Assembly (NCBI GenBank): GCA_051880475.1
Contig: JBJEOA010000004.1
Span: 107,232-171,231, forward strand
Direction: 5' to 3'
Length of the DNA: 64,000 bases
DNA from: JAUUSJ01 sp051880475
Lineage (GTDB): Bacteria > Bacillota > Clostridia > Lachnospirales > Lachnospiraceae
Below are positions 34,751-43,222 of this stretch, piece by piece. A program made the translations under genes and the position numbers. The notes beneath the pieces were generated by a model. The model searched no databases and was not told the DNA's origin. It saw nothing but the letters and a program-made list of their open reading frames with translations. Position 1 is the stretch's first letter. Each line of letters opens with the position of its first letter.

Positions 34751-34776
34751 AAAAAGGCGACCACTCTAGTCACCTT
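34751..34776 (-). terminator. Hairpin after the holin gene
   Basis: On the minus strand AAGGTGAC pairs with GTCGCCTT (one G-U) around a 7-base loop, followed by TTTTT. It follows the holin stop and may reduce expression of the accessory genes beyond. Confidence 0.6.
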
Positions 34777-34787
34777 ATCATTTACGA

Positions 34788-35198
34788 TTAATTAGCATTG
34801 TCTTTATCTTTTGTATCCCTAAGTTGCAGCAATACATCACGCAACTTATCTGGGATTGGCACAAAGATAGCTGCGTTTTCTAAAAGGCTTAATGATTCAT
34901 TTGCAATATAGAACATAATAACTACTTCTCTAAGTGGTACTGTTCCGCCAATTAGCCCTTGGATCACAAATGCAACCGCAATTACAATAAACATCACGAT
35001 TTTTTTAAGAAGTCCTCTAAATCCGATGTTGGATGATAATTGTTTTATATAAATCGCCTTGATAAACCCTGTTATGTAGTCTACTACAGCTAAAAACACA
35101 ATCGTTTTTAGCAACACATCCCATCCGCCTAGCCAGTAAGAGAAGAATCCTCCAACGATTCCAAAAGCAATGCTAATCCAGTTGAATAATTTTTCCAT
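34788..35198 (-). CDS. Phage holin (toxin secretion/phage lysis holin family)
   Basis: This 136-residue protein has three to four hydrophobic segments (about 7-24, 28-45, 65-85, 88-105) and FLAVVDYITGFIKAI near 35-49, the signature of the phi-29-like / Phage_holin_4 family. It should form membrane holes that release the endolysin. It lies just after the baseplate/receptor genes, with two small genes and the Tad2-like gene between it and the endolysin. Confidence 0.9.
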   Translation of the reverse strand: MEKLFNWISIAFGIVGGFFSYWLGGWDVLLKTIVFLAVVDYITGFIKAIYIKQLSSNIGFRGLLKKIVMFIVIAVAFVIQGLIGGTVPLREVVIMFYIANESLSLLENAAIFVPIPDKLRDVLLQLRDTKDKDNAN

Positions 35199-35240
35199 TT
35201 TGATTACACACCTCTCTCTTTCTTTAATTTTTAGTATAAA

Positions 35241-35259
35241 AATAAGACCTTTACGGTCT
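35241..35259 (-). terminator. Weak hairpin before the holin gene
   Basis: On the minus strand AGACC pairs with GGTCT around a 5-base loop, followed by TATTTTT. The stem is only 5 bp, so it is a weak terminator or attenuator after the small XkdX-like gene. Confidence 0.4.
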
Positions 35260-35263
35260 CACT

Positions 35264-35413
35264 CTAATTTTCTTCTTCGACAAGAATGTCCATAAGCACA
35301 TTGTACTGTTGCTCTGTAATTCGACCGACAGCAAAAAACACGTCGATTTTGTTCTTCAATTCATCTGTAAGTCCTGTTTTCTCTTTCAGTTTTAAAAGTG
35401 TTTTGTAAAGCAT
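35264..35413 (-). CDS. Small XkdX-like phage protein, 49 aa
   Basis: The protein starts MLYKTLLKLKEKTGL and continues DVFFAVGRITEQQYNVLMD, the short helical pattern of small phage proteins found after tail-fibre genes (XkdX-like). Its ATG overlaps the stop of the receptor-binding gene by one base (TAATG) and GGAGG lies upstream, indicating coupled translation. Confidence 0.7.
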   Translation of the reverse strand: MLYKTLLKLKEKTGLTDELKNKIDVFFAVGRITEQQYNVLMDILVEEEN

Positions 35414-37809
35414 TATAATACCTCCAATTCTGTAAGTGCTACCGCATATTCACTGTTAACGTATGCTTCTGCGGATTGTAAGTCCATGTAATAGATATAC
35501 TCTCTTGTGTCTCCAAGCTGTTCTTTTATTAGATTCCATCCGTTAGCCATGCTAAGTGGATAATTAAATGTAGTATATCCATCTAGCTGGTCAGATGTGA
35601 CTAGTACATTTGTAGTTGGATAGTGGGATGCAAGATTTTTGAATGCTTGTACTTCTTCATCAGTTAGGTTGATGATGAATGGTGTGTATAATTCGTATAC
35701 TATTTCTATAGGATGTTCTTTTAAATATTCATTTAATGTTTCATTACTGTCGTATAATCCATCAAAAACACTTCCTCCAATAGTAAAATTGACATAATTA
35801 TCTATGAAACATGTAAAACTTTTATTCCATGAACGGTAACCGTTACCAAGAATATTGGATACTATCCTCGTAGAATAATTCATTTTTCCTTTTTCAAGAT
35901 TAAACACTCTTGCTATATTAGTAACTCTGTTTAATGAGCCATCTATGTAAACCATTCTTTTATTTTCACCGTCAAACTTAATTCGTTTAACCATCCTAAC
36001 CAACTGTTTCTTATCGACATCCACATAATCTGCAATATATTGTTTACCATCAATCGTGATGTTGCCGCCAGATGAGACTGGTATGGCATTGAGAGTATAT
36101 GGAAGAGTGACGAGTTGTTCGGAATCAGCTACTTCCACTATTTGTAAATGTGCAATATCTTTATTGGTTAGTATTCTATCATCATCTAGTCTACTACACA
36201 CGAATCGAACATATCCATCTTCATTAACAGAGAATATATAAGGAAACTCATTCCATTCCCATGATGATAAGTTCGATACATAGTTTTTGTATTTATCATA
36301 AAATATTCCAATGCAAGAATTAACTTCGTCAAATCCTATGTTAGAAATCGTATAAGTTCCTTTCTTAACATAAACATATTCAATTCTTATTCTACAATCA
36401 TTATCTACTCCATTTTCTCCTGTATTTTTATTTAACGTTCCTCCCAATATATAACTTGTTCCATCAAACAAATTCTTTCCACGCACTTTAACCACTGGAT
36501 TTACCACACTCTGAATCTCCTGTGGGTAATCTGGATTTGGAGAAGGAATACCCCCAGTATATGGTTCAAAATCATGTGCGGTTTGTCCTAATTCAAGCAT
36601 GATATTGGAAAAAGTAAAATTATTATCTACTCCTTCTTCTAATGTTTTGCTTAATCTAATCTGGATGCATGTTCCTGTTTGACCCTCTACGAAACTATAA
36701 GGCTCAAAAATAATAACATTTTTCCCTTTGTTTATATTGGCTGTATTTTTTTCACCCCAATTATTAATAGTAGTAGTATTACTTATTAATTGAAAAACTA
36801 AAGGAACTGGTAAGTTTCTGTCACAGTCGAATGATAAAACCGCTCTGTTCTCAAAAATATTCTCAAAATATACGTTATTTTCAGGTTTAAGCGTGATTCT
36901 ACTATAGTTAATATCATTAGTTGGACCAATCCAATCGGTTTTAGAAAATGAATAATCCTCATTATTTTTTTTAACATTACCTACATAAAAATCGGGTTTG
37001 AACAACTGATATCCTTGCGTACTAAATTGCTCGCTCTTTCCATACACCATCATATCTGTTATTTTGCCATAATCCGAATCATTTAATGTAATATCTCCCA
37101 AATTACTAGCATAAAATTTTGTGATTTTCTTTTTATCAAGTTCAGCAACACTTTCGTTAACCCCTTCACATATTTCTGCTGCACTTTTGGCTCTCTCTGC
37201 TGCACTCTGTGCTTCTGCTGTCGCACTTTGTGCCTCACTCGTTGCGGTTACAGCCTCAGAAACAACAGTATTAATGTCTCCCTCTACCTTATTTGCACTA
37301 TCTACAAGCTCTGCTAAATCAGTTTTAGTCGTATTTGCAGTTTCGATAGACACCGTGAGGTTTCTTATACTTTCGCTGGATTCCTCCAATTTTGCATTAA
37401 CAGATTCTATCTGCTCTTTTCCTGCTTCCATTACACGTTCTGTCTGAGTGTCTCCTGCGTTTTTTATATCCACTACTGTTTGCTGATAGACAGGAAGAAA
37501 ATCATCTGTCAACTTTTGTACAGTGGCTTTATCTTCTGCAATCTGTTCAGCTATTTTAACGGAATCGAATTTTATCGTATTTACTTCCGTTTTATCTAAA
37601 GTCACCTGCTCTGCGAGCAACTCCACTTGCTTTCTTGTTATTTCTACACTTGCCTGCGCCCCTTGCGTGGACATTTCAGACGCTTTAGCATTACTCTCAG
37701 ATTGTAACGCCTGCGACTTGTACTGTTCGACCAAAACAGCATTTTGTGCTGTAATATCAGAATAAGAATGTACCTGCGACGCAAGTTGTTGTATATTAAT
37801 CACTGCCAT
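35413..37809 (-). CDS. Tail fibre / receptor-binding protein
   Basis: This 798-residue protein begins with a long coiled-coil-prone region (about 1-230, rich in A, E, Q, S, including SEAVTATSEAQSATAEAQSA), followed by beta-rich modules. The centre (about 400-560) contains NLFDGTSYILGG and YVKKGTYTIS, features of carbohydrate-binding-like modules common in tail fibres of gut Firmicutes phages. The end (from about 740) is a short helical segment. It overlaps the baseplate gene by 14 bases. Receptor binding is inferred from position and architecture. Confidence 0.75.
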   Translation of the reverse strand: MAVINIQQLASQVHSYSDITAQNAVLVEQYKSQALQSESNAKASEMSTQGAQASVEITRKQVELLAEQVTLDKTEVNTIKFDSVKIAEQIAEDKATVQKLTDDFLPVYQQTVVDIKNAGDTQTERVMEAGKEQIESVNAKLEESSESIRNLTVSIETANTTKTDLAELVDSANKVEGDINTVVSEAVTATSEAQSATAEAQSAAERAKSAAEICEGVNESVAELDKKKITKFYASNLGDITLNDSDYGKITDMMVYGKSEQFSTQGYQLFKPDFYVGNVKKNNEDYSFSKTDWIGPTNDINYSRITLKPENNVYFENIFENRAVLSFDCDRNLPVPLVFQLISNTTTINNWGEKNTANINKGKNVIIFEPYSFVEGQTGTCIQIRLSKTLEEGVDNNFTFSNIMLELGQTAHDFEPYTGGIPSPNPDYPQEIQSVVNPVVKVRGKNLFDGTSYILGGTLNKNTGENGVDNDCRIRIEYVYVKKGTYTISNIGFDEVNSCIGIFYDKYKNYVSNLSSWEWNEFPYIFSVNEDGYVRFVCSRLDDDRILTNKDIAHLQIVEVADSEQLVTLPYTLNAIPVSSGGNITIDGKQYIADYVDVDKKQLVRMVKRIKFDGENKRMVYIDGSLNRVTNIARVFNLEKGKMNYSTRIVSNILGNGYRSWNKSFTCFIDNYVNFTIGGSVFDGLYDSNETLNEYLKEHPIEIVYELYTPFIINLTDEEVQAFKNLASHYPTTNVLVTSDQLDGYTTFNYPLSMANGWNLIKEQLGDTREYIYYMDLQSAEAYVNSEYAVALTELEVL

Positions 37810-38251
37810 GCACCCATGCTTGTGCAGATTTTTCAGCGGTTTGAGTATCTACAGTCAACTTGTTTACCACTGCAATTGCTTCTCTAAATAAATCCACATC
37901 TTCTTGTTTAGAGAACGCCTTTGGTTTTGGACGAGACTTAACCGACATCTTAATATGTTTGATTGTCTCGCCTGATGTCTCGTCAGTTATATATATCCAT
38001 GCGTATATATAGTAATCATGTGCGATACCGCAATTTTCAAGCATAGAATCTGGGATAGGCACATCTGTAACTCCATCGCGAGTAATGCCAATTCGCACCT
38101 CAGAGTCACCGCCAGTTTCTTGTAACGAAAAATGTATCTCTACCGCTGTGTCAAGCTGTAGCCCTTGTATACGAAGCGTCTGACCGTAATCCCACTGCCA
38201 TAATCCCGCTGAATGTGCAGTGTCTGATTCATAAAATACTGCTGTTATCAT
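37796..38251 (-). CDS. Baseplate upper-protein-like phage protein, 151 aa
   Basis: The first 110 residues are beta-rich (GLWQWDYGQTLRIQGLQL, VEIHFSL, YYIYAWIYI) as in the N-terminal domain of BppU-type baseplate proteins, and the end (DVDLFREAIAVVNKL) is a helix that probably plugs into a neighbouring subunit. It lies between the repeat-containing protein and the receptor-binding protein, suiting a connector role. Confidence 0.65.
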   Translation of the reverse strand: MITAVFYESDTAHSAGLWQWDYGQTLRIQGLQLDTAVEIHFSLQETGGDSEVRIGITRDGVTDVPIPDSMLENCGIAHDYYIYAWIYITDETSGETIKHIKMSVKSRPKPKAFSKQEDVDLFREAIAVVNKLTVDTQTAEKSAQAWVHGSD

Positions 38252-38272
38252 ATTATCACCTCTTTCTATTTA

Positions 38273-38980
38273 TTAATTTTTCCAATCATATGGAATATCT
38301 GTGTAGTTCGCAGCGCTAGTACATCCCAAAAAGCATTGTCGGTATTTGGTTACATTTACTCTTTTCCATAGTTCTGGGACTTTGCCTGTAAGACCTCCGC
38401 AATAGCAGAAACAACGACTAAAATCTGTAGCATTTGGGCAGTTTGCAAACAGGTTTTCTGGTATACTTGCAAGGCTCCAGCAGTCCTCGAAACAACGACT
38501 AAAATCTGTAGCATTTGGGCAGTTTGCAAACAGGTTTTCTGGTATACCTGTAAGAAGCACGCACTGATAAAAACAACGACTAAAATCTGTAGCATTTCTC
38601 ATTGATTTTGGGAATGGTGTAAGTATTTTTGTAAGTGCCCCTAAACTTATGATTTTTAACCCAGTAAGATTCCCTATTATTCTTACTTTACATTCTTCTA
38701 ATCCTTCAACATATTCATGCGAAATTGGTGTATTTAAATCATTGTAATAATATTTAGAACTAGTTCCATCCCCCCAGTCTATAGAAATACTTCCACTAGC
38801 ATAAAATACCACTTTTCCATTAATTTCTGAATCAACAATAAATTCAAACCCTTCATAATCATCTTTTTTCTCCCACACCAATTCACTACCAAGATACATC
38901 GCTTTATGATAATGTCCTTGAAAATAAATGTCCTTGTGGTCTTTCCCGTTAAAAAACAATCGCGAACTTTGTTTTCCCAT
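38273..38980 (-). CDS. Tail-associated protein with PKD-like domain and BspA-type 27-residue repeats
   Basis: Residues 1-38 are a short phage-type N terminus. Residues about 42-105 resemble a PKD/Ig-like beta domain (SISIDWGDGTSSKYYY). From 129 there are three head-to-tail repeats of 27 residues beginning NATDFSRCF, two of them complete with IPENLFANCP, of the 'BspA family surface protein' leucine-rich style. The third degenerates into a cap. The repeats are almost identical at DNA level. It lies directly after the giant tail hub gene, which carries related repeats, and is probably a virion surface or adhesion protein. Confidence 0.68.
   Translation of the reverse strand: MGKQSSRLFFNGKDHKDIYFQGHYHKAMYLGSELVWEKKDDYEGFEFIVDSEINGKVVFYASGSISIDWGDGTSSKYYYNDLNTPISHEYVEGLEECKVRIIGNLTGLKIISLGALTKILTPFPKSMRNATDFSRCFYQCVLLTGIPENLFANCPNATDFSRCFEDCWSLASIPENLFANCPNATDFSRCFCYCGGLTGKVPELWKRVNVTKYRQCFLGCTSAANYTDIPYDWKN
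38411..38600. repeat. 81-bp tandem DNA repeats in the PKD/BspA-like gene
   Basis: The unit starting ACAACGACTAAAATCTG begins at 38411, 38492 and 38573, an exact 81-base period. The first two copies share an identical run of about 56 bases; the third keeps the first 25. In-frame repeats this similar can gain or lose copies by slippage or recombination. Confidence 0.9.
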
Positions 38981-41900
38981 TAATTAACCGTCACCTCTCC
39001 TTGTATTAAATAAATAGTGTTGGCATCTGGATTTTCTGGGAGTTCTGTGCAAGATACGCATTTTAGTAGTCCTCCTATTCGTTCCCCGGTACTTGGGTCG
39101 ACTGTACCATATATTTTGTCTACAATGCCACCAGAGTAATTTCCACTGTCTGTTTTTGTGCCATAGACATCTTTCCAAATTGTACTTATTTTGTTATTGT
39201 TTTCATAAATCTTATCACTAGAAGTTTTTTTAGTGAACTCTTGTTCAGTTTCTGACTCAGAATATGCCTGAGCATTATTTTTAACACCACCGTCATAAAT
39301 TATAGTATTTTCCATGACTGGGTATTTATAAGTTTTTCCGTTTTTATCTTTCACCGTAACGATGTCGCCGACGCAAATAGACGGGTCGCCGATAAAAGAC
39401 AACTCTCCAGGCCGATAACAAATATCAACATTCTTCATTATATTGTCGGCTATTTCCTGATTTGCGTATTCGTTTGCAAATGATAATTCTATTTTGTTTT
39501 CAGCTTCACTGGCACGACTACTTTTTGCTGTGCTCGATGAAGTAAATGTCTCGTCACTGTTTGCGATTTTTACTGACGCTATGCGAGAATCCATGTCACT
39601 TTTGCGGAAATAATAATATCGACTATCTGAATCTAGTACTATATCTGTTTCTTTCAAAAAGCGAAATTCAAGTTCATCCTCTCGATTGATTACAGCATTT
39701 GTTCCTAGCAGTTGTGCTATAACTTTTAAGGCGTCCCTGCATGTTTCCACTTCTATAGCTTTCTCTATTGTTATATCTGGATAAATATTTTTAAGATACA
39801 GCTTTAATCCACACAAATCCGCAATTTCTTCTGTGACTAATTGGATGTTTGATGGATAATTAAGCGATGTAGAATATTTTTTACCAGTTTTTTTCATGCT
39901 ATCATATGCAGTAACACTTATAATTTCATCTTCCTCTAGTCCACTAGTATCCGTAACATAAAAAGTCGGAAAAACTACATAATGACAGATATTTTCAACC
40001 ATCATCCCGATGCTAATTGTAATCGCCTTATTTGTAAACGTGATACCTTTATTACGGAAAGAAATCTCCGCGTAGGATGACGCAACGGAACCGATTCCAA
40101 GCTTTCCTGTTTGAAATTCACGCTCGTTAATTTCTATTTTCTCAATGTATTCTTTTGGAATTTCTTTCCCTCCGACAGTCACTTTCGCATCCCACACTCC
40201 GCGATTATTGTTCGCAATTGCATTTTTATATTCCTCTTTAGTTTCTTGCGTTTTAAAAACTTTTACATACGCTAACGCAGTTACCCCTTGCGTAGTATGA
40301 GTTACTATGACGGTCGCTTCTCGTGGCTGTAAGGCAGTTATGACACCGTTATCATATGTAATTATACCCTCTGGATAAACTGAAACCGTTATATTTTTAT
40401 CTAAAATTCCCTCTGGCCCGACATCAATATTAATATTCGTTGTTTCGCCTTCGTATAGTGTGATTTTGCTTGGAATCATAATTACAGCTTCAAAGTCATA
40501 GAGAGCGTATATATCAACATTTTCCGTTATATTTGAGAAATCTTTATCCCATCCAATAAAGTAATACCCTACACTTGAAGGATTTTTTGGTGCTGTTGCC
40601 CCTTTTCCGTGTTCCACGCTCTGACTTTTTACAATTGTTCCATCTCTATTTAAAAAACGAACTGTATATCTATTTAAAGTATATATTGCGTGTATTCTCA
40701 TATCTCTTGTAATGTTTGAAAGGTCGAGCGTAGCACTTGAGTCAAAGTCTTTCCATTCGGTAAGAGTATATCCTGTAATTTCTTCAGGAGTTGGAGGAGT
40801 CACTTTAGAACCATGATCTACTTGTTTTGATTCTAAAAGTATTCCACCAAACCCATAAAACGCAACAACGTGAACTTTTATATATTGAGCTGTGATTTCA
40901 ATATCCGCTGTAATATTAGTGTAAGACTTATCCCACCCTATAAATCTATATCCGTCCCTATTAGGAGTATCTGGAGGAGTAGCGTCCGAATTTAGTGGTA
41001 TGATTTCCTCTTTTAGTACATCTCCATTATAGTCAATAAATTTTACATATACATTTTCACTAGCTACAAACGTCCTTGAATACTTCTCAGCATAGGCTTG
41101 TGCGGTTGAGTTTGCGGGTCCGTAAATAATTGCAGAGCTTGATATTGTATATTTAGAATCATATATCTCGACGTTTGGATTTAATATATGTATTTTTTCT
41201 AAATAATCACTGCGAAACGCTCTATTGCCGATAGTCGTTACACTATTTGGTACTGTTACTTCTGCAAGAGAATTACAGTTATAAAATGCGTCCATTTCAA
41301 TTGATAATACTCCACTTGGTATTATTACGTTTGATAATTCTGTACAATTATAAAATGTTCCCTCTTTAATTACTGTAATTCCATCTGGAAGTATAATTGA
41401 ATTTAGAGATGAGCATTTATAGAATACGTTCTTTCCAATTGATGTTACGTTGCTTGGTATTACGATATTTGATAATTTCGTACATTCATAAAATGCGTTA
41501 TCACATATAGTCGTTACGCTTAAAGGTATATTTACTGATATTAAGGATGAACACCCGCTAAATGTCTCTTTATCAATTATCTCTACGCCTTCTGGTATTG
41601 TTATTTTGTTAAGGGAACTGCATCTAAAAAATACATATTTCCCGATTGTCGTTACGCTCTCTGGTATTGTTATTTCACTAAGAGAACCACAAAGGTAAAA
41701 TGCACTATTACCAATTATCTCTACGCCCTCTGGTATTGTTATTGATTCTAATGATGTACACTTATAAAACGCAGTATCTCCAATTTCTCTTACACTTTCT
41801 GGAATTGCAATTGTACTTAAAGACACGCAACTTTCAAAAATATTATTTCCAATTTTTGATATATTGCACTCAAACACAACGCTGGTTAAGAGTTGTTTAA

Positions 41901-42861
41901 AATTTTCTACTTCTTTTTCCCACACAGGATATTTGCCATAGTAATAATTCGCCTCTATCACTTCTACCTCGTTTTCACGCAAGGTAAGAACTCCATCGGC
42001 AAATGTCCAAGTTGCTCTTTTTACATTTACAACAAAGCTCGTTGCAAATGTTTGATATGTAATCTCAATTGTTTTTTCTCCGTCTGTAGTGGAATCGAAA
42101 CCAGATATTGTGCAATCATATATATTTATTTCTATCTTTCCGCTATACTGCCATAACGCGGACACTACAAGGCCTGTTTTGTCAAAGGATTCTCCAGTAA
42201 CATAATTCATTCTATCTGGAAGGCTTGTAATTTCAATGCTAATTATATTGTCGTCGCTTCGAAGAAACGCCCTTGAATACTTCTCAGCGTAGGCTTGTGC
42301 GGTTGAGTTTGCGGGTCCATGTATAGTTGCGTCTTGTGAAATTGTATCTACAGAATCGTATATCTCAGTATCCGAACTAAGTATATATATATCTGTTAAG
42401 CAGTAACAATAAAACGCAGAATCTCCGATGAGTGTCACAGTGCTTGGTATTGTAACCTCATAAAGAGAATCAAAACCGAAAAAAGCATAATTTCCAATTG
42501 TTTCTACGCCTTCTGGTATCGTTATTTCAGTCGCACAGCTACTAGAAGAGAAAGCGTAACTTTCAATTGTTTTTAAAGTGCTAGGTAATATTATTTCATA
42601 CAATGAACTACAAGAGTAAAAAGCGTATTCTCCAATTGAAATCACTCCCTCTGGTATTGTTATTGATTCCAACGTCCAGCAATTAGAGAATACATAATTG
42701 CCAATTCTATTTATGTTGCATTGAAATACGACAGATTTTAACAATCCAGCAAATCCCTCTATTTCGTTTTCCCAGACAGGTCTTGTAGAACTTGTATAGT
42801 CAGTTTCTATTTCATTTCCGTAGAGCGTAAGTACACCGTCAGCGAATGTGTAATTTGCCAT
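38980..42861 (-). CDS. Chimeric tail hub protein: BspA leucine-rich repeats, Ig-like and InlB-B repeats fused to a phage tail domain
   Basis: This 1293-residue protein is the largest in the window. Residues 1-195 and 283-598 are two blocks of BspA/LRR_5 repeats (units like TSLESITIPEGVEIIGNSAF); both blocks open with TFADGVLTL and close with GPANSTAQAYAEKYSR, showing internal duplication. Between them (205-282) is a Big_3-type Ig-like domain. Residues about 603-790 hold three InlB-B/Flg_new repeats (GYRFIGWDKSYTNI). About 792-870 is a Big_2-like domain. The last 420 residues (from about 875, EIPKEYIEKIEINE...) fit a siphovirus tail hub/endopeptidase-tail protein, matching its position after the tape measure and a small tail gene. 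Bacterial adhesin modules fused to a tail hub are unusual. Confidence 0.8.
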   Translation of the reverse strand: MANYTFADGVLTLYGNEIETDYTSSTRPVWENEIEGFAGLLKSVVFQCNINRIGNYVFSNCWTLESITIPEGVISIGEYAFYSCSSLYEIILPSTLKTIESYAFSSSSCATEITIPEGVETIGNYAFFGFDSLYEVTIPSTVTLIGDSAFYCYCLTDIYILSSDTEIYDSVDTISQDATIHGPANSTAQAYAEKYSRAFLRSDDNIISIEITSLPDRMNYVTGESFDKTGLVVSALWQYSGKIEINIYDCTISGFDSTTDGEKTIEITYQTFATSFVVNVKRATWTFADGVLTLRENEVEVIEANYYYGKYPVWEKEVENFKQLLTSVVFECNISKIGNNIFESCVSLSTIAIPESVREIGDTAFYKCTSLESITIPEGVEIIGNSAFYLCGSLSEITIPESVTTIGKYVFFRCSSLNKITIPEGVEIIDKETFSGCSSLISVNIPLSVTTICDNAFYECTKLSNIVIPSNVTSIGKNVFYKCSSLNSIILPDGITVIKEGTFYNCTELSNVIIPSGVLSIEMDAFYNCNSLAEVTVPNSVTTIGNRAFRSDYLEKIHILNPNVEIYDSKYTISSSAIIYGPANSTAQAYAEKYSRTFVASENVYVKFIDYNGDVLKEEIIPLNSDATPPDTPNRDGYRFIGWDKSYTNITADIEITAQYIKVHVVAFYGFGGILLESKQVDHGSKVTPPTPEEITGYTLTEWKDFDSSATLDLSNITRDMRIHAIYTLNRYTVRFLNRDGTIVKSQSVEHGKGATAPKNPSSVGYYFIGWDKDFSNITENVDIYALYDFEAVIMIPSKITLYEGETTNINIDVGPEGILDKNITVSVYPEGIITYDNGVITALQPREATVIVTHTTQGVTALAYVKVFKTQETKEEYKNAIANNNRGVWDAKVTVGGKEIPKEYIEKIEINEREFQTGKLGIGSVASSYAEISFRNKGITFTNKAITISIGMMVENICHYVVFPTFYVTDTSGLEEDEIISVTAYDSMKKTGKKYSTSLNYPSNIQLVTEEIADLCGLKLYLKNIYPDITIEKAIEVETCRDALKVIAQLLGTNAVINREDELEFRFLKETDIVLDSDSRYYYFRKSDMDSRIASVKIANSDETFTSSSTAKSSRASEAENKIELSFANEYANQEIADNIMKNVDICYRPGELSFIGDPSICVGDIVTVKDKNGKTYKYPVMENTIIYDGGVKNNAQAYSESETEQEFTKKTSSDKIYENNNKISTIWKDVYGTKTDSGNYSGGIVDKIYGTVDPSTGERIGGLLKCVSCTELPENPDANTIYLIQGEVTVN

Positions 42862-42871
42862 GTTTAGCCTC

Positions 42872-43210
42872 CTATTTTTGTATTGCTGTAACCGTTACAC
42901 TTTTGTAATACACAGTACCATTTATTATTCCGAGCACATCACTTTGCAGATTACCTCTGTAAGCTACAAAAGATATGCCTAAAACGGTAATAGAGAAAAA
43001 ACCCGCTGGCATAGAGCTTCTAATGCTTGCTACTTCTGCCTCTGTTAGCATTTCCCATGTGATTGTTACTGTCACCTTCTCCGCAATTACATCGCCTACC
43101 ATAGTACCGCTCGCAACTCTACCCGTGTTAGAAGACCATATAATTTCATCGCTCATTTTAATCTGAGTAGGGGACGGAAGTGCAACTCCGCTTGCTATAA
43201 CCTCTGCCAT
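42872..43210 (-). CDS. Phage tail protein, 112 aa
   Basis: This small beta-rich protein (PSPTQIKMSDEIIW, KVTVTITWEMLT, GTVYYKSVTVTAI) sits between the tape measure and tail hub genes, where the distal tail protein usually is. It resembles small clostridial phage tail proteins classed as DUF6711, from memory. A distal-tail or tail-tip role is inferred from order. Confidence 0.6.
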   Translation of the reverse strand: MAEVIASGVALPSPTQIKMSDEIIWSSNTGRVASGTMVGDVIAEKVTVTITWEMLTEAEVASIRSSMPAGFFSITVLGISFVAYRGNLQSDVLGIINGTVYYKSVTVTAIQK

Positions 43211-43222
43211 ATTTCCACCGCC

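Noticed and set aside
38411..38600. Possible CRISPR array because of regular 81-base repeats
   Set aside because: The repeats are in frame, encode a protein repeat and differ in length and content from CRISPR repeats and spacers; no cas genes are present.
38980..42861. Possible diversity-generating retroelement variable protein
   Set aside because: No reverse transcriptase, no template repeat and no C-type lectin-like variable region could be seen in the window.
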